Assembly (NCBI GenBank): GCA_029448655.1
Contig: JACCLO010000002.1
Span: 2,232,001-2,296,000, forward strand
Direction: 5' to 3'
DNA: 64,000 nucleotides
Source of the DNA: Wolfiporia cocos
Lineage: Eukaryota > Basidiomycota > Agaricomycetes > Polyporales > Phaeolaceae
Of this stretch, positions 53,481 to 64,000 are shown one piece after another. The notes under the pieces were generated by a model. That model saw nothing but the letters and a program-made list of their open reading frames with translations. It did not search any database and was not told the DNA's origin. Position 1 is the first letter of the stretch. Each line of letters opens with the position of its first letter. A program made the translations under genes and the position numbers.

Positions 53481-56082
53481 ATGAAGATCGATTGGCGTAA
53501 GGTCGACCAACCCGAGATCATATTCCAGCGCTTTCCCAGTCGGAGATCTCAGGTTTATGGAACGAAGGGCGTGGTCGCAGCCTCGCAGCCTTTGGCTGTA
53601 GAAGCAGGACTGGAGATACTCCGGAAGGGCGGGAACGCGGGTCAGTTTACTGAATTGCTTTATGGTACACAATGAGGCCTAATGATCTCCTTCAGCCGAT
53701 GCCGCTGTCGCAGTCTCTGCTGCGCTCAACGTGACCGAACCGAGCTGTTGCGGTATTGGAGGGTAAGGACTTGGTCCATATTGTTGCAGATTACAAAGTG
53801 ATCCCCATTCAAGGGACGCATTCTGCCTATTCTATGACGCGACGACTGAGGTCGTTCATGCTATGAATGGTTCTGGCCGTTCTCCTGCGAAGCTGACAAT
53901 AGATCTTGTCCGAAAGCAAGGAGTAACAGGCAGCAAGATACCTGCGACGAACTTGAACAGCGTTACAGTCCCAGGTACTGCTGTGACATTGCTGGAATCA
54001 AGTCGTTTTCTCAAACTAGCATACAGGTGCTGCTGCTGCATGGGTGGATACGGTCGAGAAGTTCGGTAGCGGCAAACTCAGAGTTGCTGATGTCCTTGAG
54101 CCTGCGATCAGGCTTGCAGAGGAGGGGTGAGTCCACGCGTACACGCAGACAGATAAAACTCTGAGGCTCACATATATAGGGTGCCAGTGTCCGAAATACA
54201 TGCCTTCTCTGTGAGTATTCCGTCTCCGCGGGAAGGAATGAGAAACTCAGGTTCTGGTTAATAGTGGAAGAGATCGGAAGACCTCATCAAGAATGCCTCG
54301 CCAAACGGGGACGAGATGCTGCTCAACGGCAAGGCTCCTCTTCCTGGCCAGATCGTGAAGCTGCCCAATCTGGCGAAGACGTTCCGCTCGGTAGCCGAGC
54401 ATGGCAAGGACGGGTTCTACAAGGGTTGGGTCGCAGAGGCGATCGTGGAGCTCATCCAGAGCAAAGGCGGTGTTATGGAGCTGGACGACCTGGCTAAGCA
54501 CGAGACGTCATTCGTAGACCCAATTAGCTACACATTCCACGGCGAAATCACTCTATACGAGGTACGTACTACCACCTCGCACTGTGTGACCGGATCTGAG
54601 ATCCATCAGTGTCCTCCCAATGGGCAAGGAATCACGGCTCTTCTCGCTCTCGGAATCCTTGAGAACATGGAAAAGCAAGGGAAGATCCCTTCGCTGCTGG
54701 AGATGGAGCATAACTCGGCGGAATATCTCCATGCACTGGTCGAAGCACTTCGGTATGACATCCATCCATCTAGATGTTTGGTTGCATCAGTAATATCCTG
54801 TTTCTAGTCTCGCGTTCGCAGGTTCGTCCCAGCTATATTGATTATGATCGTCCTTGTCGATGTCTTTACAATGCAGATAGTCAATACTACGTCACGGACC
54901 CCAACTTCGCATCTATCCCAGTGACCGAACTGTTGAGCCAGGTATGATAAACATTTGTCTCTTCTATGCATCTCATTGAGTTCTCGCAAGGATTACTTGG
55001 CTTCTCGAGCAAAGTTGTTTGACTCAACAAAAACGAATCCCAAGATCGTTCATGTTAGTCGCATACCCATTCTGCTTAACGGCTTTTGACTCGCCTTTCA
55101 GGGGAATCCTGTCTTCTCTTCTGACACGGTCTATTTCTCAGGTATGATGCTAGATTTTGATATTTTCATGACCTGATGTGTCCTATCGTGATATCCAACA
55201 GTGACCGATCAGTGGGGCAATGCATGCAGTTACATCCAGAGCAACTATGCAGGTAAGCTCTGGTTGCGGCGGTCCGGTATGCACGTATTTGAGCACTGAC
55301 GTCTCTGTAGGCTTTGGTACAGGAGGCAGGTTGACCCACACACATAGCCTCCCTTGATATTGACAGGGAGTCGTGCTAGCTGTCCCGAAAGGCTGTGGAT
55401 TCACTCTGCAGAATCGAGGCAGTAACTTCAATCTCACACCGGGGCACCCCAATGCACTCACGGTATGGCCGACCAATCACCTTGATCTTCATAATCTGAT
55501 GCAGTTTGGATCATAGGGTGGTAAACGGCCCTATCATACGATCATACCTGCCATGGCACTGAGAGGCAAAAATCTCTTCCTCTGTTATGGAGTCATGGGC
55601 GGGTTCATGCAGGTAGGATAATATTCGATGACATCAGTACGTATTCGAGCTTTGATCACCAACTTGTGTACTTTCAGCCACAAGGCCATGTGCAAGTTCT
55701 CTTAAACATTCTCCGCGGCTTCACCGCCCAAGCTGCTCTTGATGCGCCTCGCTTGTGCATCTCTGCTGGAAGTCCCGACTCCCTGGCATCAGGGGAGGCG
55801 GGTGATGTGAACAGCGAAGTATACTTCGAGGAGGGCATCTCGCTGGATGTTGTGGAAAAGCTGCGAGGTACAAATTTGCTTCTGCTCGCGGTGTTGAAGG
55901 GATGAACTCACGAAGTCTTCACGACAGCGATGGGCCACGATGCACACACTGTCACCAGCCTAGGACGAGGAATGTTCGGCCGCGGGCAGGTCATCCAGAA
56001 AATCGTAGATCAGTCCGGAAGCACCGTCTGGGCTGCAGGGTCGGACATGCGGTCTGACGGACACGCTGCAGCTCAGATCTGA
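53481..56082 (+). CDS. Gamma-glutamyltransferase family protein
   Basis: Ntn-hydrolase of the gamma-glutamyltranspeptidase family, expected to cut gamma-glutamyl bonds such as in glutathione. Many exons; exon 1 is 53481-53640. Conserved blocks: [59 protein letters not shown]-type segment, [36 protein letters not shown], then the processing site [20 protein letters not shown], whose threonine should become the new N-terminal nucleophile, followed by [35 protein letters not shown] and [20 protein letters not shown]. The C-terminal half is the cephalosporin-acylase-like subgroup. The N-terminus [18 protein letters not shown] has no signal peptide, unlike most secreted or vacuolar relatives. Exon borders were followed by motif. 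Confidence 0.92.
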
Positions 56083-56251
56083 AGCGTTCGCCCATCCTAA
56101 AGGCAATTAAAGTACTAATCAAAATATATCCATCCTATGCGAGTATGTCTATGGAGTGTGCTGCAATGCGGAGCAAATGATGCAAAGAAGTGAATGTAAC
56201 CAATACGTCGGTATAACTATGAATGTCGTGTCGGGTCTCGGTCAATGACAG

Positions 56252-57900
56252 TCACATCCAGCGAGCCTTCTGCCGTTCGGTGCCCTCCACCTGGCGCCTG
56301 CGATAATCCCTGAGGTCGCGTGTGCGGTCCTCCCCAGTCATCTCTCCCCATCCTGCGAGCGGCACAACGATCGCAGTCAGATTATCATCGCTACCCATGT
56401 CTTCGGCAAATCGGAGAATGCGCTGTGCTGCATAATGTGGAGTAGGTGCACCGCGCGCCAAATCAGATACTTCCTCGTCAGAAACCACAGAAGAGACGCC
56501 GTCAGAGAAAAGAGTGATGTGCGAATATGCGGGGCCTGCGTTCAACGATCAGCCGCGGTGAATATGAGCTGTATGAGGAATGGAAGGACTCTCACCATCC
56601 AAAAGCATGGTGCGTACGTCCGGCTCCGGAGTTACGCCGAACGGCTTGTACTTCAAATCGCCGAGACTGCGCGGAAGAGTGCAATGTGCATCAGGAAAAA
56701 ATCAACTGTGTCCCATCTGATGCCGCTAACCTTCGAGTGTTAGCTAGCGCGCCCATCCACCTGCAAATATTAAGCAAGGTGTCTATGTCAGGAGGTGGAC
56801 TGCGTCAGACCAGGAGGGTGTAATTCACCGTACTTCGCCGAACGAGTCCATTGCCTGTCCCCTGGCCATGGTTTTCCGCAGACGAGCAGCCTCCCCATGT
56901 GCGTCGACATGATGGTTTTCGGTCATCGGGATAACCCTGCCGTCCTCTTTCGTACTCAGAATGACTCTAGTGTCACTTCGTTGACAGCGAAATGTCAGCA
57001 TTGACGCAGCTGTCGGGGGGGAGAAGTGAGCTGACCCCACGTGCGCGACGGTCAGAGCAAGTTGTGTTGCAGCGAAGAACGGGTTAACTGGGTTATCCAA
57101 AGATTGCAGCAACACAATAGATGCAGTCGCTCCACAAACTTGGGCTGCTTGTTCGATAGATAATATTCTGTCTATCTGTGATAAGCACCATCAATACCGC
57201 TAGATGAACGCCTGAGCACTGCGCAGGGACCTCGAAGAATGATAGTGTAGCTCTTGCCTCCAGATCCATCTTTGCATTGGCTTCCGGCGCCCTTGGCCTG
57301 ATCCAAGGCTGGAGGACACCACCGTGAAAGCGTCTGAAGTAACCGCCGAGTGACTTTGCCCAAGCGAACACTTCGGGCACCTGCGACTTGTCTACATGCT
57401 CGAATAGACCATGTAGTTCCTGCCTACAGAATTGCGATACCGTCGAGCCACCGTGACCATCGTATATCCCGACGAACAGAACCTGGCGAGCGAGCGATGG
57501 AGGTAGCGTGGAGTAGTCCCAATCCAAGCCGTGCGCTTTCTTCAAGCTGAGCCGCAGCTCTTCGGGATCCAAGGACAAGGCAACGTAAGCGTAGAAATCT
57601 TCCTGTTGACTTTATGAAATGATGTCAGACCGCACTCCGATGCAGCCGGATAGACTAACAACACCTCCTTTCACCGCGAGACGTCGCAAGGCCAATGACT
57701 TTCGGGTTGTTCAAGGGAATGCGTGCCGCACCGCCTAAACAGCTTCTCCATGACCGTTATCCTTCCATTTAATGTTATGACCGCTTACTTGGCGTCGCGA
57801 AGCGAAGATAATCATGGTAATGGGCACAACCGCCTGTGCGCGGACGAAGGATTCTGGAAGGGGCATGTTGAATGGACGTGCGTAGAAGTGGAAAAGCCAT
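56252..57900 (-). CDS. PTC6: Mitochondrial PP2C protein phosphatase (Ptc6-like)
   Basis: Metal-dependent Ser/Thr phosphatase of the PP2C family; yeast Ptc6 is mitochondrial and acts on pyruvate dehydrogenase. Minus strand; the first exon is 57789-57900, encoding MAFPLLRTSIQHAPSRILRP and following basic residues, a mitochondrial presequence; the next exon starts at GAARIPLNNPKVIGLATSRG and a splice gives ERSQQEDFYAYVAL. Metal-binding VGIYDGHGGSTVSQF, TVAHVGDTRVIL, HHVDAHGEAARL and the terminal GSDDNLTAIVVPL are the expected PP2C motifs. The protein ends TERQKARWM. Exons between 56570 and 57092 were followed by motif only. Assignment to Ptc6 rests on the presequence and general fit. Confidence 0.85.
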
Positions 57901-58631
57901 GTGTTCGCAATACGGCCATGGAACTAGGTCATGGAGCACAAAATGTATTGTGCCGGCTCAGACTGCCCCGCAGCACCGATGCCAGGCCAGTTGTAACAGC
58001 CAGTTGCAGCAGCCAGTCAAGTAATTGTGTCGGCAACTTTCCGTGTATCTCGCGACCGACCAGTTAATCGGCAATCGGACGTTGCATATCCACGTGGTTT
58101 CCAAACCGGGGACGCGTGCGGCTTTCGCAGTGGCTAGTCGCGCGCTCTTTTGCCGCCGTTCATTTTCATTTTGCTCACGAAAGGTGTCTTGCTTTACATT
58201 TCTCCGCGTTATTTTTATACCATCAGAAGCGGGGTTCCATCTGCGTCAACGATACGCCCGATGACCACCGCACAGCAACCACTTATGTATCGAAGGTTCG
58301 AAACGTTCGTTTGCCGTACAGCGTCCACATGGCTATTGACGGCGAGACACAGGGGCACATAATAAATATGTACGATGTGTAGACATTGACGTCGGTCTCG
58401 AGAAAGATGTCGCAAACGACAGTGGGGCGCTATGCCTTCAGGCACGAGGAACGTGCGCACCGACGGCGGGATGGGGGTACAGGTAACGGACCACGAAAGC
58501 GAAATCAATCCCGAAATGTGTGAAGGAACCCGCCTTTCCTTTCCTTGATGCCAAAATGATCGTCTCATGATGGCGCTACCCTCTTCTATAAAAATCGCTT
58601 GGTCACCCACCTAGCTTGCATCCTCCCCAGA
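57901..58631. promoter_or_regulatory. Divergent promoter between PTC6 and histidine acid phosphatase
   Basis: About 730 bp between diverging starts. A TATA box candidate for the phosphatase lies at 58587-58593. No further element recognised. Confidence 0.45.
58587..58593 (+). promoter_or_regulatory. TATA box candidate upstream of histidine acid phosphatase
   Basis: TATAA AA about 40 bp before the ATG at 58632, in a CT-rich context. Good match and position for a regulated secreted-enzyme gene. Confidence 0.55.
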
Positions 58632-60671
58632 ATGTGGCCTCGACTGTGCAATCTCGTGGCACTGAGCTGCATTTTCCCGCGTGTTCTAGGCGCGCCCAGG
58701 GAGTCTGCAAGCTCGTTTGCTGGGGCAACCTCTTCTGATGTCTTCCCACCACCCGGCGCCACAGTCACTCAATACGAGACCTATTTCCCAGATGCTGAGC
58801 AAGTCGGCTTTCCTGGTCCCACCCCCAGTGAGTTCGTTCAAGGACTATGTTCAGGACAGCTTTAACGTACGTTCAGCTGGTGCCGAACCGCAGGCGATTG
58901 CGACTGCGCCAGTTGCTGCTCTGAATCTGGCCCACTATCCTGTGGTAGTGCAAACGTCGCAATATAGTGGCGCGGGATCATCCTTCGATCCGATTTATAG
59001 CTGGGGAAACCTAGGGCCTTGGTATTCCGTCGGTGGTGCTTTTGGTCTACCGGAGACATCGCCACAGATTCCAGATGGTTGCGATCTGGAGCAAGTTCAC
59101 CTCTTGTTCCGACATGGCGCTCGTTATCCTACAGCCGGAGAGGCTCCGAGTGTTTTCGCGGCCGCACTACATGCTGCAGCGGATAGCACCGGTTGGTCTG
59201 CATCAGGACCTCTGGAATTTCTGAATACCTGGACATACAAGTTGGGTGAGGAGGTGCTAACTCCGTATGGTCGTTCTCTTCCGTACGTCATGAATTGGTC
59301 ACCCGAGTAGCGCAGAAACCTCATTTCCGAGTATTGATAGATTCAACCTCGGTGTTGCTTTCAGAGTGAAGTATGGAAGTCTGCTGAACGACTTCACTAG
59401 TATTCCCGTCTTCCGTACCACCTCGGAAAGTAAGTGATCAGGTTTTGGATCGCCGTACTCCCAAAGTCTGACCATTATTCCAGATCGGATGGTCACGTCA
59501 TTGTGAGCGCTACTTGTCTCCCGCTTAAAGCCTATCATGTTGAGCTAGCACAGATCAAATTTCGCAGTGGGATTCTTTGGCGTTCCGGACTACCTGACTT
59601 CCTACCACGAGGAGATCATAATCGAGGCAAATGGCTATAACAATACCCTTGCACCCTACGAGACATGCACCAATGCTAACAATGACGTTGGCGGCAATAT
59701 TGGGGGCTACGCCTCTGGCAACTGGACTCAGATCTACTTGAACAAAACGACAGAGCGATTACAGCCATATCTGTCGGGTTTCAACCTGACCGCCGACTAC
59801 GTCTATGCGATGCAGGCGTTATGTACGTACGAGACAGTGGCGCTTGGGTACTCTGCTTTCTGCGGACTTTTCACAGAAGAGGAGTGGCGAGGATTTGAGT
59901 ACTCCATCGGTAAGTCTTTGCCCATCTATCGAAAACTCGGGCGTTTACATCCTTCTACAGATCTTTCCTTCTGGTATGGACAGGGTCCCGGAAGCCCGAA
60001 CGCAGCAGCGCGGGGCGTTGGGTGGGCCCAGGAGCTCCTTGCACGTCTTACGAAAACCCCAATCACGAAGTTCGACACCAACATCAACGGCACCCTCGAT
60101 GGTAATAATATTACTTTCCCACTCGACCAACCAATCTTCGCGGATGCCACACACGATGTCGTAATTGCGAATAGTGCGTGCCCACACCGACATCACATTG
60201 TGGCCCAGTGGTTCTGATAATTCCGCAGTCGTGACAGCGCTGAACTTTACGACCCTTGCCGCGAATGGCCCTCTGCCCTGGGACCGGATACCCGTTGGTC
60301 AGGTAACGCTTACCAATCTCAGCCCTTGCCTTTGTCATTCACTAGCATGACTCGTGCCGCAGACCTATCACGTCCAGCAAATTGCGCCCTATACATCAAA
60401 CCTCGTCGGTCAGGTGCTCTCCTGCCCTGCATCTGCCACAAACTCGAGGAAGGAAAAGTACATCCGTTTCCTGTTGAACGACGGGGCGGTCCCACTTACA
60501 GGACTCGCGCATTGTGAGACGCCGAACAAGGACGGACTGTGCCTCTACGACAAATTCGTGCAGGGCCTGAAGGAGCGCATTGCCGAGATCGACTACGACT
60601 ACGACTGTTTCGCTAATTACACGATCCCTGTCCCGGATACGATTGTGGACGGTCGTATGCCGCGGGCGTGA
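58632..60671 (+). CDS. Secreted histidine acid phosphatase (phytase-like)
   Basis: Extracellular phosphomonoesterase of the histidine acid phosphatase clan, to which fungal phytases belong. Exon 1 is 58632-58827; exon 2 starts at 58877. A signal peptide opens the protein (MWPRLCNLVALSCIFPRVLG). The catalytic RHGARYP motif is in HLLFRHGARYPT. The proton donor motif is THD in DATHDVVIANIV. Conserved neighbourhood: IPDGCDLEQVH before the histidine and NGSGN-type glycosylation sites (NNT, NKT, NLT, NGT). The C-terminal part has IRFLLNDGAVPLTG, CLYDKFVQGLKE and ends DGRMPRA. An intron splits the DVVIAN / VTALN junction with a GTGCGT donor. Substrate preference is not visible. Middle exon borders were followed by motif. 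Confidence 0.92.
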
Positions 60672-61122
60672 AGATCAGCAATCGACGAATGTAACGAACA
60701 GAGGCCAAACGCACGTAGTTCTTGATGGCTTGATGTAGCGGTGATTTATGTATGATAGACCCATTGTAAGAACCAGGTCTTTAATTGACTCGGGCGCCGA
60801 AGGCTGTATCAGTTTGTGCTTGAGACTCAAAGCAATGCAAGTGCGTCAATTACACATAACCTGGCCGTGCTCCGTATGGAGCGAAGTCAGGACTTGCAAA
60901 GCGGTCAGAGCAGCGTATACTAGTGGGACGGTGATAGGTGATAGGTGTGGCACAGCTTGTGGCAAACGAGCGCCGGGGAATGAGGTTCTCACGTGATGCT
61001 CAAACCCAGGGCTGGGGTTTCAGTTAGTCATGTCGGGGGTGATTTCGGCTTGAGTTGCGTGTGTCCGGCGGCGGATGCGTCCACCACTACTCTTCCACTC
61101 TCTTCCACTTCCACCATTCTCA
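60672..61122. other. Intergenic: phosphatase 3' end and AFG3 promoter
   Basis: About 450 bp between tandem plus-strand genes. A CT-rich run at 61085-61120 directly precedes the AFG3 ATG, typical of a fungal 5' leader. Confidence 0.4.
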
Positions 61123-63648
61123 ATGCTCAGTCGCTCTCTTCGTGCATCGGCGCTAGGTCGCGGGCGGATCGCCCCCATTGCCAGAGCGCGGTGGACTCGC
61201 ACATTCGCGACTCCATCCAGTCACCCTCCACCGGAGCAGAAGCAGAACAACGATCGCAAGCCTGAGCAGGAGGGGAAAGTGGAGGACAAGAAGAAGGATT
61301 CGGGCGAGGTTCCGAAGGATGCGGAACGTCAGCAGGAACCATTGAAGGGGCTGGAGGGCTTTTTCCAGCGGTACCACCAGCAGCAACAGCAGAAGCAGTC
61401 CACGGAGAAGGAGGGGTCTCGGCAGGAGGAAAAGGAGTCGCCTCGGCAGCCTCCACCGCCTCCACCAGACAACAATGGCTTCAATCCCAATCAGCTAGCG
61501 CTGCTCGCAACCACTGCTGCCATTTTCTATGCCCTCTCCAACACCTCTTCCACGGGATCCCGCGAGATTACTTGGCAAGAGTTTCGGACCGCATTCCTTG
61601 ACAAAGGCTTGGTCGACAAGCTCGTTGTTGTCAACAGGACCAAGGTGCGGGTAAAGTTGCACTCCAATGCAACTGGCACAATGTACCCTTCCGCACCTCT
61701 CGGCGGAGGAGACTACTACTTCTCCATAGGCTCCGTCGAAGCTTTCGAACGCAAGCTTGACGAGGCGCAGCGCGAACTGGGTATCCCCTCGCACGAGCGT
61801 ATCCCTGTCGCGTATCACGAGGAGGTGTCCGCGTTCAGCTACCTGCTCAACTTCGGTCCAACCCTTCTCTTCGCCGGTGTCCTCTTTTACCTGTCTCGAA
61901 GGGCTGGCGGCTCTGCCAGCTCCTCTGGGGGCATCTTCAACATCGGCAAGAGTCGTGCTAAGATGTTCAACAAGGATACCGACGTGAAGGTCAGATTCAA
62001 CGACGTAGCGGGCATGGATGAGGCGAAGCAGGAGATCATGGAATTCGTCTCATTCCTCAAGGAGCCTGCTCGCTATGAGAAACTAGGCGCGAAGATTCCT
62101 CGTGGTGCTATCTTGTCGGGTCCTCCGGGAACCGGTAAGACGCTGCTCGCGAAGGCGACCGCTGGTGAAGCAAATGTCCCCTTCCTCTCCGTCTCTGGTT
62201 CCGAGTTCGTTGAGATGTTCGTTGGTGTCGGGTCTTCCCGTGTGCGCGACCTCTTCGCATCGGCGAAGAAAAACGCGCCATCTATCATCTTCATCGACGA
62301 AATCGATGCCATCGGGAAGGCTCGTGGCAAGCGCGGCGGGTTTGGCGGGAACGACGAACGGGAGAACACCCTCAACCAATTATTGGTCGAGATGGATGGC
62401 TTCGGTACACAGGAGCACGTCGTTGTCCTCGCCGGCACGAACCGACCCGACGTGCTCGACCCTGCGCTGATGCGACCGGGTCGATTCGACCGACACATCG
62501 CCATCGACCGACCGGACGTCAGCGGACGCAAGGGCATCTACCTTGTCCACTTGCAGCCCCTCAAGCTGTCCGACAAGCTTCCTGAGACGGATGCTTTCGC
62601 GCACAAGCTCGCGGTCCTCACACCAGGATTCTCTGGTGCGGACATCGCGAACGTGTGCAACGAGGCGGCTCTGCACGCTGCGCGGAACGGCCACGAATCT
62701 ATCGAAGAGATGGATTTCGAGAGTGCGATTGAGCGGGTTATTGTCGGGTTGGAGAGGAAGAGTAGGCTGCTGAGCCCCGAGGAGAAGAAAACGGTCGCGT
62801 ACCACGAAGCTGGACACGCTATCTGTGGTTGGTTCTTGGAACACGCCGACCCTCTCCTCAAGGTCAGCATCATTCCCCGTGGCGTGGGAGCCCTCGGATA
62901 CGCTCAGGTATGCAGCAGTTAAGTACAGCGAGTTCTGGAGGCTAATCGTAATGTCTTTAGTACCTTCCTCCAGACCGGTATCTGTTATCAACCCCCCAGA
63001 TGTTGGACCGGATCTGTATGACGCTGGGTGGACGTGTCTCCGAGGAGATCTTCTTTGGTACAGAGAACATCACTACCGGTGCGCAGGACGATCTGCAAAA
63101 GATTACTCGCATGGCGTTCGAAGCCGTTGCCAACTACGGCATGAACGAGGTTGTCGGGCCTGTAAGCTATGGTGGTGCGAAGGCTACCGATGAGCGATGG
63201 CAGAAGCCGTTCAGCGAGAAGACTGGCGAGATGCTCGATGCGGAAGTGCGGAAGATGATTGTGTATGTTTCCTTATTCTCATTGAGCCAGCCTCGTATTA
63301 ACAAGAAACTGTAGCAACGCGCATTTGCGGACAAAGGATCTCCTCACAAAGCACCGTGAGGATGTCGAGAAGGTCGCGAAGCTGCTCTTGGAGCGGGAAG
63401 TCATTACAAGGTCTGCATTTCTTCTATATAATGTCGAGAGTTGTGTCTGACCTCTTCTCATTCGGGTTTGCAGAGAGGACATGATCAGTCTTCTCGGGCC
63501 ACGGCCATTCGCCAATCGCAAGGATGACATGGACAAGTGGCTAGATGAAAACAGAAGTGCACAACGCAGCGCGCCACCACCTCTCGAGTCCCCATCTGAA
63601 CCTACTCCGTCACCTGCCGCCTCACGACTTGATGAACCAAGGCTATAA
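61123..63648 (+). CDS. AFG3: Mitochondrial m-AAA protease subunit Afg3
   Basis: ATP-dependent zinc protease of the inner mitochondrial membrane that degrades misfolded membrane proteins and processes mitoribosomal bL32m. Four exons, 61123-62907, 62961-63262, 63315-63410 and 63474-63648, encode 785 residues. Presequence [20 protein letters not shown], then a charged linker with a poly-glutamine tract near residues 85-95. First span [16 protein letters not shown], second [13 protein letters not shown] core: Walker A GPPGTGKT about residue 333, Walker [29 protein letters not shown]. Zinc motif HEAGH about residue 560, then [11 protein letters not shown]. Closer to Afg3 than to Yta12 in many core positions. 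An in-frame ATG at 61075 exists; 61123 chosen because it begins the targeting sequence. Confidence 0.94.
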
Positions 63649-63950
63649 TGTTGTTAGACTGATATTTGTTTTGTTGTCTGTCGTTCAAGTTGGTCGTTAT
63701 TGCCGGACTGGGCGCAATGCTTTGTACTACCGCATCTGTATCTATCACACGTATACATTAAAGCACCATTCATGATTTAACATTGCAATCCATCCCCGTT
63801 CCTGAATGATGAGCGTCTGCTCGTAAGCCTTTTACGTTGGGGGAGAGTAAGCTAGTAGCACTGGCAAGTTGATCCATAACGTCATAATGAATAGCGGAAT
63901 CCACTCCACTCATCGCCTTTCTCCCTTCGGGCAGCGTTCACGCTCTCAAA
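63649..63950. other. Intergenic: AFG3 3' end and promoter of the last gene
   Basis: About 300 bp without coding signal. ATTAAA at about 63758 could be a polyadenylation signal for AFG3. Confidence 0.35.
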
Positions 63951-64000
63951 ATGCCCATTATTCGCGTTGGCGTGCTTGTTGTCGATACCATCGATGACTT
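63951..64000 (+). CDS. Start of a further gene, cut by the window edge
   Basis: ATG at 63951 opens MPIIRVGVLVVDTIDD before the window ends. The A residues before the ATG (CTCAAAATG) give a good start context. Only 16 codons are visible; the hydrophobic VGVLVV strand is compatible with many folds, including a molybdopterin-biosynthesis protein, but no family can be supported. Confidence 0.35.
   Translation, partial: MPIIRVGVLVVDTIDD

Noticed and set aside
1..64000. tRNA genes, CRISPR arrays and transposable elements
   Set aside because: I looked for B-box-like GGTTCGAATCC on both strands, regularly spaced repeats, and transposase or reverse-transcriptase motifs and found none that hold up; a tRNA scan would be decisive.

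Overview
The window is nuclear DNA from a filamentous basidiomycete, most likely an agaricomycete. Genes are dense (about 28 in 64 kb, on both strands). Nearly every gene is cut by many GT-AG introns of about 45-60 nt. Several families are fungal: Zn2Cys6 regulator, fungal CSL factor, septin, GT32-like glycosyltransferase, DUF4203 membrane protein, histidine acid phosphatase. No transposon, tRNA, rRNA or CRISPR array was recognised. Exon borders were worked out by hand from splice signals and conserved protein sequence, and most models close in frame.

Layout. 1-7115: 3' end of a Bck1-type MAPKKK, a UPF0587/CZIB zinc protein head to head with mitoribosomal mS35, a 1.9 kb stretch with no supportable gene, and a Cdc3-type septin. 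7559-17219: Mtr10 importin, succinyl-CoA ligase alpha, an acyl-CoA-binding/ankyrin protein, mitoribosomal bS16m, LSm5, importin alpha. 17840-24486: proteasome Rpn2 head to head with COX13, a Ser/Thr-rich probable GPI protein, ribulose-phosphate epimerase. 24916-34006: a Golgi-type glycosyltransferase, pyruvate kinase, a CSL (RBP-J-like) transcription factor, an unrecognised 190-residue protein. 34689-43574: a DUF4203 membrane protein, a mitochondrial DEAD-box-like helicase, a sugar transporter, a Mim2-like outer-membrane protein. 43603-53000: a PPR protein, a U-box cyclophilin, ESCRT-III Vps20, a Zn2Cys6 regulator. 53481-64000: gamma-glutamyltransferase, a mitochondrial PP2C, a histidine acid phosphatase, the m-AAA protease Afg3, and the first codons of a further gene.

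There is no biosynthetic or mobile cluster. The genes are mostly housekeeping, and about eleven of them act in or on mitochondria (mS35, LSC1, bS16m, COX13, helicase, Mim2-like, PPR protein, PP2C, AFG3 and others). Both nuclear import (Mtr10, importin alpha) and protein turnover (Rpn2, Afg3, U-box cyclophilin, Vps20) are represented. Several pairs share short divergent promoters.

The most notable observations are a CSL transcription factor in an organism group without Notch, very small exons (5, 9, 13 and 17 nt) that carry functionally critical codons, one GC-AG intron, frequent AAG 3' splice sites, and a dark 1.9 kb interval.
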